64,000 nucleotides of DNA, from positions 1,550,001 through 1,614,000 of the forward strand of contig NZ_CP114039.1 in assembly GCF_026965535.1 (NCBI RefSeq), written 5' to 3'. The stretch is from Corallococcus sp. NCRR (GTDB lineage Bacteria; Myxococcota; Myxococcia; Myxococcales; Myxococcaceae). The notes beneath the pieces are model-generated. The model was not told where the DNA came from. It saw nothing but the letters and a program-made list of their open reading frames with translations, and did no database searches. Numbering within the stretch: the first letter of the stretch is position 1; the number at the start of each line of letters is the position of its first letter. The translations under genes were made by a program, and so were the position numbers. Below are positions 25,177 to 34,363 of this stretch, in pieces.

Positions 25177-25271
25177 AAAACCTGAACGTCTGTCCGCCAG
25201 CCCACCGGCCAGTGGGCATCCGGGCTCGGTTCAAGTTGTTAAATCGGGGTGAACCTCTAGAGTCCGCCCCC

Positions 25272-25967
25272 ATGAAAGTCCCGGAGACAGAGGAAGACTT
25301 CATCCAGTGGTACGAAGACTGCTGGGCGGACCGCGACGAGGTGGAGTACCCCAAGCTGTTCGGCGCCATCCGTGAGGAGGTGGACCTCCTCGAGGGCACC
25401 GGCGTGCTGGAGGGGTGGCTGGAGAGCGAGCTGGCCCAGGGCACGGAGATGGATCCGAACTGGCTGCCCATGGGCGTGCGCGTGGCGCCTCCCAGCCCGG
25501 AGCACCCGTACTGGACCTACGTGACGAGCGGCCTGTCCAACCCCTTCACCGTGACCCCCGGCGAGGACCTGCCGGACGACGCCCGCAGTGGGCTGGGCTA
25601 CGAGATGGTCATCCACACGCCCGAGGAGGAGCGCTGGCCCATCCTGCGCCTGCTGGACATGATGGCCTACAACCTCGTGTGCGCGCGGCTGTTCGCCATG
25701 GGGCACCGCTACCCGGTGGACGGCACGCTCACCGGCGGTGAGACGAAGCTCGCGGGCTTCGTGTTCGTGAAGGACGCCAACCGCCCCAGCCACTTCACCC
25801 TGCCCAGTGGCCAGGTGGAGCTGCTCACGCTGGTGGGCGTGACGAAGAACGAGATGGCCTTCGCGCGCTCCAACGGCATGGACAGCCTGATGAAGCGGCT
25901 GGCCGACCCCGCGAACCCCACCACCGCGTACATCACGCGGCCGGAGCGCGACGAGGTGAAGCTGTAG
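25272..25967 (+). CDS. Suppressor-of-fused (SUFU) domain protein
   Basis: 231 aa. The SUFU-like core is seen as 'PYWTYVTSGLSNPF' (about 78-91), 'GYEMVIHTPEEERWPILRLLDMMAYNLV' (about 112-140), 'FVFVKD' and 'LLTLVGVTKNEMAFARSNG' (about 180-198). Bacterial SUFU proteins occur as immunity or accessory factors in polymorphic toxin systems. No toxin is adjacent here. It is expressed alone, converging on the sensor kinase at 25991. Confidence 0.82.
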   Translation: MKVPETEEDFIQWYEDCWADRDEVEYPKLFGAIREEVDLLEGTGVLEGWLESELAQGTEMDPNWLPMGVRVAPPSPEHPYWTYVTSGLSNPFTVTPGEDLPDDARSGLGYEMVIHTPEEERWPILRLLDMMAYNLVCARLFAMGHRYPVDGTLTGGETKLAGFVFVKDANRPSHFTLPSGQVELLTLVGVTKNEMAFARSNGMDSLMKRLADPANPTTAYITRPERDEVKL

Positions 25968-25990
25968 TTCCCACGCTCTCGCCGCCCGCG

Positions 25991-27976
25991 CTAACCGGCG
26001 CGCGGCGGCGAGGACTCCACCAGCGAGTGCAAGAGGCCCGGCTCGAAGGGCTTCTCGATGCGCGGCAGCGGCACGGCCTGGAGGAAGGCGCGGGCGCGCT
26101 CCGTGAAGCTGCCGCCCGTCATGAACACGAAGCGCGACAGGAGCTCCGGCCGGCGCCGTGACAGCTCCGCGTGCACGTCCATGCCGGTGAGGTCCGCCAT
26201 CATCAGGTCGCAGAAGACGCGGTCGAAGGCGTCGTCCTGCTCCAGCAGCGCCAGCGCCTCCCGGCCGCTGTGCGCTACCACCACGTCGTGCTGCCGGCCG
26301 AGGATGCGCCGCAGCACCGAGGTGAGCTGGGGCTCGTCATCCACCACCAGCACGCGCTTGCGGGAGCGCCCGTCGTCCGCGCGCACCGCGGGGACGCCCG
26401 GGTGCACGATGGGCTCCGAGACGGGCAGCCGCACCTGGAAGGTGCTGCCCAGGCCGGGGATGCTGGTGGCCGTCAATTCGCCGTGCATGCTGCGCACGAG
26501 CCCCAGGCAGATGGACAGCCCCAGGCCGCTGCCCTCGCCCACGGGGCGCGTGGTGAAGAACGGCTCGAAGGCGCGCTGGAGCACCTCCGGCGTCATGCCC
26601 AGGCCGGTGTCGGACACCTCCGCCAGCACCCACGCGCCCTCGCGGCGGGTGGTGAGCGTCACGCGGTGCCGGTCGAAGGCGCCGGAGGGGATGGCGTGCG
26701 CGGCGTTGATGAGCAGGTGCAGGAACACCTGCCCCAGGCGCGCCTCGTGCGCCAGCGCGGGCGGCACGTGGCCGTAGTGGCGCTCCAGTTGGGCGCGGCT
26801 GCGCAGGTGCGTCATCGCCATGGAGACGCCGAACTCCAGCGCCGCGTGCACGTCCACGGGCCCCAGGCGCAGCTCGTCCGCGCGGGCGAAGGTCTGCAGG
26901 TCGCGCACGATGACGCGGATCCGCTCCGCGCCCTCCTTCGCCTCGCGCAGCGCGTCCAGCGCTTCGCCCACCGCGCCCTGGATGCTGGGATTGCGGGCGA
27001 GCGCCGTGAGCTGCTCCACCGCGAACTGGAGGTTGCCGGCCACGTAGGACAGCGGGTTGTTGATTTCGTGGCCCACGCCCGCGGCCAGCTGGCCCGCCAT
27101 GGCCAGCTTCTCCGACTGGACCAGCCGCTCGCGCGCGGCCATCAGCTCGTGCGTGCGGCGCTGGGCCAGGGCCTCCGCCTCCAGGCGGCCGGAGTGCTCG
27201 CGGGCGAGCAGCGCGTCGCGCTCCGCCTGCACGCGCTTCTTGTCGGTGATGTCGCGCGCGTAGGTGGAGACGTTGCGGCCGCTGGACCAGGCGTGCACCT
27301 CGTGCCAGCGGTCGCGGCCGGTGCGCAGCTCGAAGAGGCGGTAGCTCTCCTCGGCGGCCACCTCGCGCATGGTGCGCTCGAACGGGGTGCCGCACAGCTC
27401 CGGGCACGCGTCCCACAGCACGCGGCGGAAGAGCTCTTCTTGAGGGCGGCCGGTGAGCGCGGCGGCGTTGCGGTTCACGTAGGTGAGGCGCCAGTCCGTG
27501 TCCACGGTGAAGAAGGCGTCCGGCATGCTCTCCAGCACGTCGCGCACCCAGTCCAGCGTCTCGCGCAGCCCCTCCTCCACCCGCTGGGCGCTGGTGATGT
27601 CACGAAGCCGCAACAGCACCCCGTCCCGCAGCGGCACCGCCGTGCCCTGCAGCAGCACCTCCCCTTCGGTGAAGTGGTCCGCGTGCGGCCGGCCGGACTC
27701 CACCACCTGGCGCAACAGGTCCATGCGGCCGGCGATGCCGCCCCTGGAGGACACCTCGCCCAGGCGCCGCCCGCGCAGGGACTCCGGCCCCCGGCCCAGC
27801 GCGCGCACCGCGGCGGGGTTCGCCCACAGCCACTCGAAGTCCAGGATGGCCCCGCCCGGGGAGCGCACCGCGCGCAGCACCATGCATGCCTCGGGGTGCT
27901 CGCGCTCGGCCTCCTCCAACGCGGCCAGGAACGCGTCCGGGAGCGGGAGGGCCACGGTCATGTCGGTCGCGGACAT
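25991..27976 (-). CDS. Hybrid sensor histidine kinase: PAS - PAS - HK - REC
   Basis: 661 aa from ATG 27976, preceded by AGGAG four bases upstream; the open frame is ten codons longer. Two PAS domains (about 10-125, 130-260) precede a HisKA with H303 (VGHEINNPL), a HATPase ('GLGMTPEVLQRAFEPFFTTRPVGEGSGLGLSICLGLV'), and a C-terminal receiver with D590 (FCDLMMADLTG). The 'GHEINNPL' H-box is the NtrB-like class common in myxobacteria. The terminal receiver may be a phosphate sink or pass the signal to an unlinked phosphotransfer protein. It diverges from the epimerase gene. Confidence 0.92.
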   Translation of the reverse strand: MSATDMTVALPLPDAFLAALEEAEREHPEACMVLRAVRSPGGAILDFEWLWANPAAVRALGRGPESLRGRRLGEVSSRGGIAGRMDLLRQVVESGRPHADHFTEGEVLLQGTAVPLRDGVLLRLRDITSAQRVEEGLRETLDWVRDVLESMPDAFFTVDTDWRLTYVNRNAAALTGRPQEELFRRVLWDACPELCGTPFERTMREVAAEESYRLFELRTGRDRWHEVHAWSSGRNVSTYARDITDKKRVQAERDALLAREHSGRLEAEALAQRRTHELMAARERLVQSEKLAMAGQLAAGVGHEINNPLSYVAGNLQFAVEQLTALARNPSIQGAVGEALDALREAKEGAERIRVIVRDLQTFARADELRLGPVDVHAALEFGVSMAMTHLRSRAQLERHYGHVPPALAHEARLGQVFLHLLINAAHAIPSGAFDRHRVTLTTRREGAWVLAEVSDTGLGMTPEVLQRAFEPFFTTRPVGEGSGLGLSICLGLVRSMHGELTATSIPGLGSTFQVRLPVSEPIVHPGVPAVRADDGRSRKRVLVVDDEPQLTSVLRRILGRQHDVVVAHSGREALALLEQDDAFDRVFCDLMMADLTGMDVHAELSRRRPELLSRFVFMTGGSFTERARAFLQAVPLPRIEKPFEPGLLHSLVESSPPRAG

Positions 27977-28130
27977 CCGGCTCCTCGCGGCCCAGGCACC
28001 GCCCACCCCCGGGGAGCCCGCATGTCGCCACGAATCGCACGGCGGCTCAAGCCAGCCCCGGTCTTCGTATCTTTCTTAACCTTCTCGAATTGCAGACGCG
28101 TGAGAGTGAAAGCCGGAAGGAAGGGAAAGA

Positions 28131-28148
28131 TTCCCCTCCGGAGGGGAA
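28131..28148. promoter_or_regulatory. Perfect 18-bp palindrome before the epimerase gene
   Basis: TTCCCCTCCGGAGGGGAA reads the same on both strands. It lies 24 bp before the epimerase ATG, in the divergent promoter region shared with the hybrid kinase. A dimeric repressor site is the simplest reading; without a loop it is a poor terminator. Confidence 0.55.
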
Positions 28149-28172
28149 CGTCGGCCAGACTCATGCCTGCCC

Positions 28173-29243
28173 ATGCGCCCTACCCTCATCACGCACGTCT
28201 CGTTCGAAGCGTTGCACCTGTCCCTGACGGAGCCGTTCGCCATCGCCACCGGCGCGCAGTTGGCGGCGGAGAACGCGCTCGTGCGCGTGACGCTCGCGGA
28301 CGGCACCGTGGGGTTGGGCGAGGCGGCACCCTTCACGGCGGTGAGCGGGGAGACGCAAGCCAGCACGCTCGCTTCGTTGGAGCCGGTGCGCGAGCTGCTC
28401 GTGGGCCGCGACGCCCAGGCGTGGCGGCCGGCATCGGAGGCGCTGGGGGACGCGCTGGCGCTGGCGCCGGCCGCGCGGTGTGGCGTGGAGATCGCCCTGC
28501 TGGACGCGCTCACGCGGCACCACCGCATCCCCATGTACGCCTTCTTCGGCGGGGCGGGGACGGAGCTGGACATCGACATGACGGTCACCGCCGGAGGCGT
28601 GGAGCACGCGGTGGCGTCCACGCGGGCCATCCTGGCGCGGGGCATCCACACGGTGAAGGTGAAGGTCGGCGCGTTGGACCCGGACGCGGACGCGGCGCGG
28701 CTCGTGGCCATCCACCAGGAGGCCCCGAAGGCGCGGCTCATCGCGGACGCGAACGGGGGCTATGACGTGGCGGAGGCGCTGGCGTTCCTCAAGGAGCTGG
28801 AGCGCGCGGGGGTGCCGCTGTCGCTGTTCGAGCAGCCGGTGGCCGACGTCGCGGGGCTCGCGGAGGTGACGCACCGCTCGCGGGTCTCCGTGTGCGCGGA
28901 CGAGTCGGCGCGCTCGGTGAAGGACGTGCTGCGGCTCATCCGTGAGAACGCGTGCCACGGCATCAACATCAAGACGATGAAGTGCGGGATGGTGGACGCG
29001 GTGACGATGTGGAGCCTGGCCCGCGCGGCGGGGCTGGAGCTGATGGTGGGCGGGATGGTGGAGAGCGTGCTCGCGATGACCGCGTCCGCGCACCTGGCGG
29101 CGGGGCTGGGCGGCTTCACCTACGCGGACCTGGACACGCCGCTGTTCATCGCGAACCACCCGTTCCAGGGCGGCGGTCAGTACGCGGGCGGGCGGCTGAC
29201 GCTGGACCCGGACGCGCCGGGGCACGGCGTCACGCTGCGCTAA
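28173..29243 (+). CDS. Dipeptide (L-Ala-D/L-Glu type) epimerase, enolase superfamily
   Basis: 356 aa. The muconate-lactonising subgroup residues are all visible: the acid/base lysines in 'TVKVKVG' (K162/K164), metal ligands D192 (ADANGG), E220 (FEQP) and D243 (ADES), and the second base K267 (INIKTMK). The capping domain 'GLGEAAPF' loop is intact. It would epimerise dipeptides such as L-Ala-L-Glu derived from peptidoglycan. No murein-peptide importer is adjacent, so the exact dipeptide is uncertain. Confidence 0.88.
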   Translation: MRPTLITHVSFEALHLSLTEPFAIATGAQLAAENALVRVTLADGTVGLGEAAPFTAVSGETQASTLASLEPVRELLVGRDAQAWRPASEALGDALALAPAARCGVEIALLDALTRHHRIPMYAFFGGAGTELDIDMTVTAGGVEHAVASTRAILARGIHTVKVKVGALDPDADAARLVAIHQEAPKARLIADANGGYDVAEALAFLKELERAGVPLSLFEQPVADVAGLAEVTHRSRVSVCADESARSVKDVLRLIRENACHGINIKTMKCGMVDAVTMWSLARAAGLELMVGGMVESVLAMTASAHLAAGLGGFTYADLDTPLFIANHPFQGGGQYAGGRLTLDPDAPGHGVTLR

Positions 29244-29371
29244 GAGGCCTTCAGCCCTTCACGAGAGGACTTCACGATTCTTCACAGGGGCGCGGCCCAG
29301 AGGGAAGGACAGGCGTCCTGGCGCCGCGCGGTGTGGCGAACGGGGCGGGCGCGGTTAGGGATGAGGGGCCC

Positions 29372-30001
29372 ATGTTGGATGCGCCCTCGTCATCGCCCAG
29401 GCTCGCGCTCGTGTCGGAGGACCCCCTGGCCCGGGGTGCGCTCGCACGGGCGCTGAGCGACCAGGCGGAGGCCTGGACGGTGGTGGCGGCGGGCACGCAG
29501 GAGGAGCTGGAGGCGGCGCGGGGCGAGCCGCCCGACGTGGTGCTCTGGGACACGGGCCTGCGGCTGGAGGAAGGCGCGGCGCCGGACCTGGGCGCGCCGG
29601 TGCTGGCGCTGGTGGCGGACGAGGCGGCGGGGGAGCTGGCGCTGGGCGCGGGCGCGCGGGGCCTGCTCTTCCGCGACGTGGCGCCGGGGATGCTGGGGGC
29701 CGCGCTGCACGCGGTCGCCCGAGGCCTCGCCGTGTTCGAGCCGGGCCTGTCCCACGTGCGCGCCGCGCCCCGGAGCACGGCGCCGTCGGGAGCACCCGGG
29801 CCGGACACGTTGACGCCGCGCGAGCGCGAGGTGCTGGGGCTCCTGGCGGAGGGCCTGTCGAACAAGGCCATCGCGGACCGGCTGGACATCAGCGAGCACA
29901 CCGCCAAGTTCCACGTGAACGCGGTCCTGGCCAAGCTGGGCGTGCAGCGCCGCACGGAGGCCGTGGTCCGCGCGGCGCGGATGGGGCTGGTGACGCTCTG
30001 A
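29372..30001 (+). CDS. LuxR/NarL-type DNA-binding response regulator
   Basis: 209 aa from ATG 29372; upstream open sequence overlaps the epimerase in another frame. The N-terminal receiver-like domain (about 8-120) keeps the phosphoacceptor-like aspartate in '[13 protein letters not shown]', but the acidic pocket and conserved Thr/Lys are degenerate ('[13 protein letters not shown]'). The C-terminal LuxR HTH is clear: '[45 protein letters not shown]' (about 148-192). No partner kinase is adjacent. The atypical receiver may respond to something other than phosphorylation. Confidence 0.88.
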   Translation: MLDAPSSSPRLALVSEDPLARGALARALSDQAEAWTVVAAGTQEELEAARGEPPDVVLWDTGLRLEEGAAPDLGAPVLALVADEAAGELALGAGARGLLFRDVAPGMLGAALHAVARGLAVFEPGLSHVRAAPRSTAPSGAPGPDTLTPREREVLGLLAEGLSNKAIADRLDISEHTAKFHVNAVLAKLGVQRRTEAVVRAARMGLVTL

Positions 30002-30005
30002 GTGC

Positions 30006-31292
30006 TCAGCGCGCGACGAATGTTTCCAGGAGGCGCCCTTCGTCGTCCAGGCTCGCCTCCAGCCACTCGCGGTGGAAGGTGGGCAGAGGCCACAGCTCGA
30101 ACCGGAAGTTGAAGGACGCCGCGTCCGCATTCAGGCTTCGTTGGGCCGCTGTCGCCGCCAACGCGCGCCCGGCCTCGTCCCCCTTCAGCAGGGCGCCCTG
30201 CTCCATCAACTTGTAGCCCATCAGGCCCTCGAAGATGGTGTTCCCTTCGGCGATGCGCCCGCCCAGCTTCCACACCGCGACGCCCAGCCGGAGCCGCTCC
30301 TCGGGCGTCAGTCCCTCCTTCGTCACCTCCAGCCGCCGCAGCAACTCCAGGGGAGCGCCCAGCAGCCGTGTCCCCATGGCCGCCCAGTAGAAGCTCCAAT
30401 CCGGATAGCGGACGCCCTGGGACTCCAGCCGCCACTGTGCCTCATCGCCCAGTTGGGCCATGCGGGTCTCCCGGTAGCGGGGGAGCTCCGCGAGCCGCTC
30501 CAGCTCCGGCAGTTCCTCCCGCGTGAACGGCGCATCGCCGGAGGTCCCGCCCACCAGCAGCAGCAACGGCAGGTCGGAATGCGTCGACTCCGCGGCCAGC
30601 GACGTCATCTCCGTCCGCAGCAGGTCCCGCCCCCGCTTGCGTGCCGCCACCACCGCATGCGGACCGGAGGTCCGGTGGAAGAACTCGAACGCGGCGAGCC
30701 TCAGGACCGGATCCCTCAGTCCGGAGACATGGTCCATCAACCACTGCTCCTGCTCCGCGGAGGGATCTCCCGCCAGCGCGGCGATGAACCGGTCCTCGAC
30801 GTCCTCGGTCCGCGCCCAGACGATGGCGACGGTGTCCTGCATTGGGTGGAGGAGCTCCATCCTGCGTTCGTGATGGAGGCTGGGGCGTCCCGCGTCGAAC
30901 CACGCCTGGCGCATGGCATCCAGCCAGCTGCCCTTCGGCTGAAGCCGGCGCTGGTCAATGAGGGCCGCGAGCACGCGCGGCTCTGGATCCCCGGGCGCCA
31001 GCTCACCCAAGCGCTCCACCACCCGGGCCGCCGCATCCAGCTTTCCCGCCTCCAGGAACAGGCACGCCCGGACGATCCACGCCGACCGGTACAGCGGCGC
31101 CTCCTCCAGGACTCCGTCGAGCTCCGCATGCGCCTGATCCGGCTTCTTGTCCCAGGCGTGGTTCACCACCCGCTGGAGCCGCACGTCGGTGGGTTCGCGC
31201 GGGGTGGCGGAGGACTTCGGCACGGAGGCGCAGGCACAGAGCCACCCGCCCAGGAACAGCGATGCCAGGAATCGCCAGGGAGTCCTCTTCAT
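30006..31292 (-). CDS. TPR-like lipoprotein, paralog 1 of a tandem family
   Basis: 428 aa with a lipoprotein signal (MKRTPWRFLASLFLGGWLCAC, cleavage before the last Cys). The mature N-terminal half has TPR-like helical repeats ('AHAELDGVLEEAPLYRSAWIVRACLFLEAGKLDAAARVVERLGELAPGDPEPRVLAALIDQRR'). The C-terminal half ends 'LPTFHREWLEASLDDEGRLLETFVAR', shared with the next two genes. Function unknown; TPR lipoproteins often scaffold envelope complexes. It is last of three paralogs transcribed together, converging on the LuxR-type gene. Confidence 0.75.
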   Translation of the reverse strand: MKRTPWRFLASLFLGGWLCACASVPKSSATPREPTDVRLQRVVNHAWDKKPDQAHAELDGVLEEAPLYRSAWIVRACLFLEAGKLDAAARVVERLGELAPGDPEPRVLAALIDQRRLQPKGSWLDAMRQAWFDAGRPSLHHERRMELLHPMQDTVAIVWARTEDVEDRFIAALAGDPSAEQEQWLMDHVSGLRDPVLRLAAFEFFHRTSGPHAVVAARKRGRDLLRTEMTSLAAESTHSDLPLLLLVGGTSGDAPFTREELPELERLAELPRYRETRMAQLGDEAQWRLESQGVRYPDWSFYWAAMGTRLLGAPLELLRRLEVTKEGLTPEERLRLGVAVWKLGGRIAEGNTIFEGLMGYKLMEQGALLKGDEAGRALAATAAQRSLNADAASFNFRFELWPLPTFHREWLEASLDDEGRLLETFVAR

Positions 31293-31352
31293 CCCATCAT
31301 CCTAGCGGGTCTCCAGGCAGGTTCCGGCGGATGCTTGCCCGGTGATAGGCGA

Positions 31353-32618
31353 TCAAGGCGCGACAAGGATGCTCAGGCTGTTCCACTCATCGTCCAGGGA
31401 GGCCTGAAGCCAGGCGCGGTGAAGTGACGGCAACGGCCACGAGTCCACCTGGAGCGCGGAGGAGGCCTCGGCCACGGCCCGGCCATGTTCGAGCTCCCTC
31501 TTCACCTGGGCGAGCTTCTCCACGTCTGCCATCCACTCCGCCCCCAGCTCCATGTGGCGCAGTCCCAACATGCGATCCGACAGGGTTGCTCCCTCGGCGA
31601 TGCGTGCCCCCAGCGTGAACACGGTCCGTCCCAGCCGGACCCGGTCTTCCGCGGAGAGGTGCTCCTTCGTCGCCTCGACCCGCGTCCACAGGATCACCAC
31701 GGCATCCGTGACCATCGAAGCCACCGCCGCCTGGAGGACTCGGAGAGGAGGTGCGGTGACCGCCGTGAGTTCCAGACGCTGTTTCGCATCCGCGTACGCC
31801 TGGGCCAGCGAGGTGCGTCGATAGCGCGGGAGGCCCGCGATCCGCTCCAGCGCATGGATGTTCTCCTGCGTAAGGGAAGCCTCCTTCGCGGACTCCCCCA
31901 GCAGCAGGAGCAGCGGCCCCTCGGACTCGTGCATCCGGGGGATGAGCGGCTCAATCTTGCGCCGCAGCGTCTCCCGAGCCTGACGCCGCACGTCGGCGAG
32001 CGCGTCCTCGCCGGAACGGGGAAGGAAATACTCATAGGCGGCGAGCAGCAGAGCAGCGTCCTCCAACCCGGCAACGTGAGCCGCGAGCCACTGCCGCTGC
32101 GCGTCCGAAGCACCATCCGCCAACATCGCGGTGAAGCGGACCTCCGGGGACTGCGTTCGTTCCCACACCCGTTCGACGAAGGCAGTCGTGTCAGGGAGCG
32201 GCGACGGGAACGGCTCCGCCTCCACGAGGTCAGGTCGGCCCACGCGGTTCCATGCCTGGATCAGGGCCCCTCGCCAGTCTGGCGCGGGCGTCTGGCTGCG
32301 CTGTTCGACGAGCGCCGCGAGCACCGCGACCTCCGGCTGTCCGGGCGTCAGGGATTGAAGCCGGGCCACGGCCTGTGAGGCTTCCTCCAGAGCGCCCAAC
32401 TCCAGCAGCACACAGGTCTGGACCTTCAGCGCGCCCGGATGCCGAGGAGCCTCCTCCAGCGCCTTGGAAAGCTCCAGGCGGGCCCGTGCCAGGTTCCCCG
32501 ACCCGACATTGGTCACGGCCCGCGAGATCTGTGCGTCGATGCGTCTCTGGAGCGCCTCGGGATTCGAGGCCGCGCGCCGCCACAAGGACAACAGGAACCG
32601 ATAGGCACGCTGGAGCAT
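31353..32618 (-). CDS. TPR-like protein, paralog 2 of a tandem family
   Basis: 421 aa from ATG 32618, 11 bases after the stop of paralog 3. It matches the family in order and wording: 'ARLELSKALEEAPRHPGALKVQTCVLLELGALEEAS', 'VAVLAALVEQRS', and C-terminus 'LPSLHRAWLQASLDDEWNSLSILVAP'. Unlike paralogs 1 and 3 it has no lipobox; the N-terminus MLQRAYRFLLSLWRRA is at best a weak membrane anchor, so it may be cytoplasmic or membrane-associated. Its 3' end is closely similar to the fossil fragment at 34710-34790. Confidence 0.72.
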   Translation of the reverse strand: MLQRAYRFLLSLWRRAASNPEALQRRIDAQISRAVTNVGSGNLARARLELSKALEEAPRHPGALKVQTCVLLELGALEEASQAVARLQSLTPGQPEVAVLAALVEQRSQTPAPDWRGALIQAWNRVGRPDLVEAEPFPSPLPDTTAFVERVWERTQSPEVRFTAMLADGASDAQRQWLAAHVAGLEDAALLLAAYEYFLPRSGEDALADVRRQARETLRRKIEPLIPRMHESEGPLLLLLGESAKEASLTQENIHALERIAGLPRYRRTSLAQAYADAKQRLELTAVTAPPLRVLQAAVASMVTDAVVILWTRVEATKEHLSAEDRVRLGRTVFTLGARIAEGATLSDRMLGLRHMELGAEWMADVEKLAQVKRELEHGRAVAEASSALQVDSWPLPSLHRAWLQASLDDEWNSLSILVAP

Positions 32619-32629
32619 GCGCTCAGCGC

Positions 32630-33919
32630 TCAGGGGGCGAGGAGGTTGCTCAAGAAGGCCCACTCGTCCTGGACCAGGACCGTCGCCCATTCGCGCTGGA
32701 GCGAAGGCAGGGGCCAGTTTTCAATCTGCACCTGCCGCGAGGATTGAATGACCTGACGAAGCGGCTCATAGCCCTCGGCCACCTGGGCGCGCATCTCCTC
32801 GTTCCCCACCAGGACCGCGCCCTGCTCCATCATGCGCAATCCCACGCTGCGCTCCACCAACGTGTTCTCCGCCCGGATGCGCGCTCCCAACGTGAGCAAC
32901 GCCTTCCCCAGCCGGTCCTGTTCAGCCAGGGTGAGCTGGTCCTTCGTCGCCGCTGCCCGTTTCGTAAGCACCGAGGCGGGTTCCAGGACCAGGTTCGAGA
33001 TCGCCACCATGAAGGCCTTGTCGAATCGCGAGGAAGCGCCCGCGGCCTCCAGGCGCCGCTCCGCATCCACATACAACTGGGACAGCGAGACGTTGCGGTA
33101 GTGCTTCAAGCTGGCGATCCGATCCAGCGCCACGATGTCTTCGTGGGTGAGCGGCGTCTCTTCCGAGGCATCCGCCATCAACAGGAGCAGCGGGATGCGG
33201 GACTCGTTCGTCTCAGGGCCGTGCGCCTCGAGCTTGAGCCGCACGGTCTCGCGCGCTTGCCGCCGCAGGTCCGCGTGCAGGCCGTCGGCGTAGCTGAAAT
33301 ACTCGTGGGCGGAGAGCAACAGGGGCAGGTCCTCCATTTCGGAGAGGTGCTCCACGAGCCACCGCTGCTGGGGCTCCGAAGCCTTGTGGTCCGCCAGGAC
33401 AGCGACGAGGCGCGACTCCACGGACTCGGTCCGCGCCCACACGTCGGAGACGACATTCTTCACGTCGATGGCGACCTCCGGATACCGGCTGTTGTCGCGG
33501 AGGGAGGGACGGCCCGCGCTCTTCCACGCTTCGGTCACCGACTCGGTCCACCCGGGCTTGGGCGTCCGGCGCCGCTGCTCGACGAGCGCCATGAGCATGA
33601 TGGCGTCCGGTTTGTCAGGGGCCATCTCTCGGAGGAGGATCGCGGTCCGGGCCGCTTCATCCTCGGCGCCCTGCTCCAACTGCAGACATGTCTGGACCAT
33701 CAGCGCTCCGGGATGCTGGGGCGCCTCCTTCAGGATGGCGGCGAGCTCCGTCTGGGCCTGGGCCAGCTGCCCCTCCCAGAGCTGGTTCGCGGCCACATGG
33801 ACCCGCGCGTCGATTCGCTTCCGGACCGCCTCCTGTTCCCCCGAGGAACGCTGGCAGGCCACACTGGTGAGCAGCAGGCCCAGGGTCAGCAGGGAGCAAC
33901 AGCGACGAAGGGATGCCAT
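32630..33919 (-). CDS. TPR-like lipoprotein, paralog 3 of a tandem family
   Basis: 429 aa from ATG 33919 (a GTG two codons earlier is possible). Lipoprotein signal with 'LLLTSVAC'. The TPR-like segment 'AQTELAAILKEAPQHPGALMVQTCLQLEQGAEDEAARTAILLREMAPDKPDAIMLMALVEQRRR' aligns with both other paralogs. The C-terminus is 'LPSLQREWATVLVQDEWAFLSNLLAP'. First of the three in transcription order, starting 9 bp after the Doc-like toxin stop, so transcription from the toxin-antitoxin promoter may read into it. Confidence 0.75.
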   Translation of the reverse strand: MASLRRCCSLLTLGLLLTSVACQRSSGEQEAVRKRIDARVHVAANQLWEGQLAQAQTELAAILKEAPQHPGALMVQTCLQLEQGAEDEAARTAILLREMAPDKPDAIMLMALVEQRRRTPKPGWTESVTEAWKSAGRPSLRDNSRYPEVAIDVKNVVSDVWARTESVESRLVAVLADHKASEPQQRWLVEHLSEMEDLPLLLSAHEYFSYADGLHADLRRQARETVRLKLEAHGPETNESRIPLLLLMADASEETPLTHEDIVALDRIASLKHYRNVSLSQLYVDAERRLEAAGASSRFDKAFMVAISNLVLEPASVLTKRAAATKDQLTLAEQDRLGKALLTLGARIRAENTLVERSVGLRMMEQGAVLVGNEEMRAQVAEGYEPLRQVIQSSRQVQIENWPLPSLQREWATVLVQDEWAFLSNLLAP

Positions 33920-33928
33920 GCCCACAGC

Positions 33929-34363
33929 CTACGCCCGTCCATCGCCGACGCGGAGCTCGCGCAGGTGTTCGACCACCCAGAGGTATACCGGTTCGACGTC
34001 CTTGAACTGGTTGTTGGAGATGGCCATCACCAGCGCTTCCGCCTCATCAATCGTGGCGTCCACCTCCAGGCCCATGCACGCCAGGGCCTCGCACATGGCG
34101 AGCCAGGAGATGCGCTTGTTCCCGTCCACGAAAACCTGCTTCGTCGCGATGTAGAAGAGCAGGTAGACGGCGAACAGCAGCCCGGGCACGGCCTCCGGCG
34201 GAGCGCCGTACTCCTCCGCGGTCCAGGCAGCCCCCAGGGTCGCGCCAGGGCCCAGCGCATCGCGGACGCCCATCCTGCCGCCATGCGCGGCGATGCCCTT
34301 GGCCTGCAACTCCTGGAGCCGGGCCAGGCCGCAGAACCGGTCATACGGCTGCGTGTCACTCAT
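33929..34363 (-). CDS. Doc/Fic-fold toxin-like protein with altered catalytic motif
   Basis: 144 aa, the normal Doc length. 'LARLQELQAKGI', 'FAVYLLFYIATKQVFVDGNKRISWLAMCEAL' and 'NNQFKDVEPVYLWVVEHLREL' follow the death-on-curing architecture. The Fic core HxFx(D/N)GNKR reads QVFVDGNKR at 76-84, so the catalytic histidine is replaced by Gln76 while the nucleotide-binding GNKR is intact. Canonical Doc phosphorylates EF-Tu using that histidine. This copy may be inactive, regulatory, or use another mechanism. Its start overlaps the stop of the partner gene by four bases. Confidence 0.78.
   Translation of the reverse strand: MSDTQPYDRFCGLARLQELQAKGIAAHGGRMGVRDALGPGATLGAAWTAEEYGAPPEAVPGLLFAVYLLFYIATKQVFVDGNKRISWLAMCEALACMGLEVDATIDEAEALVMAISNNQFKDVEPVYLWVVEHLRELRVGDGRA

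Noticed and set aside
26171-28765. 864-codon plus-strand frame over the hybrid kinase
   Set aside because: Antisense shadow; the kinase on the other strand has all catalytic motifs, and this frame runs on into the epimerase gene out of phase.
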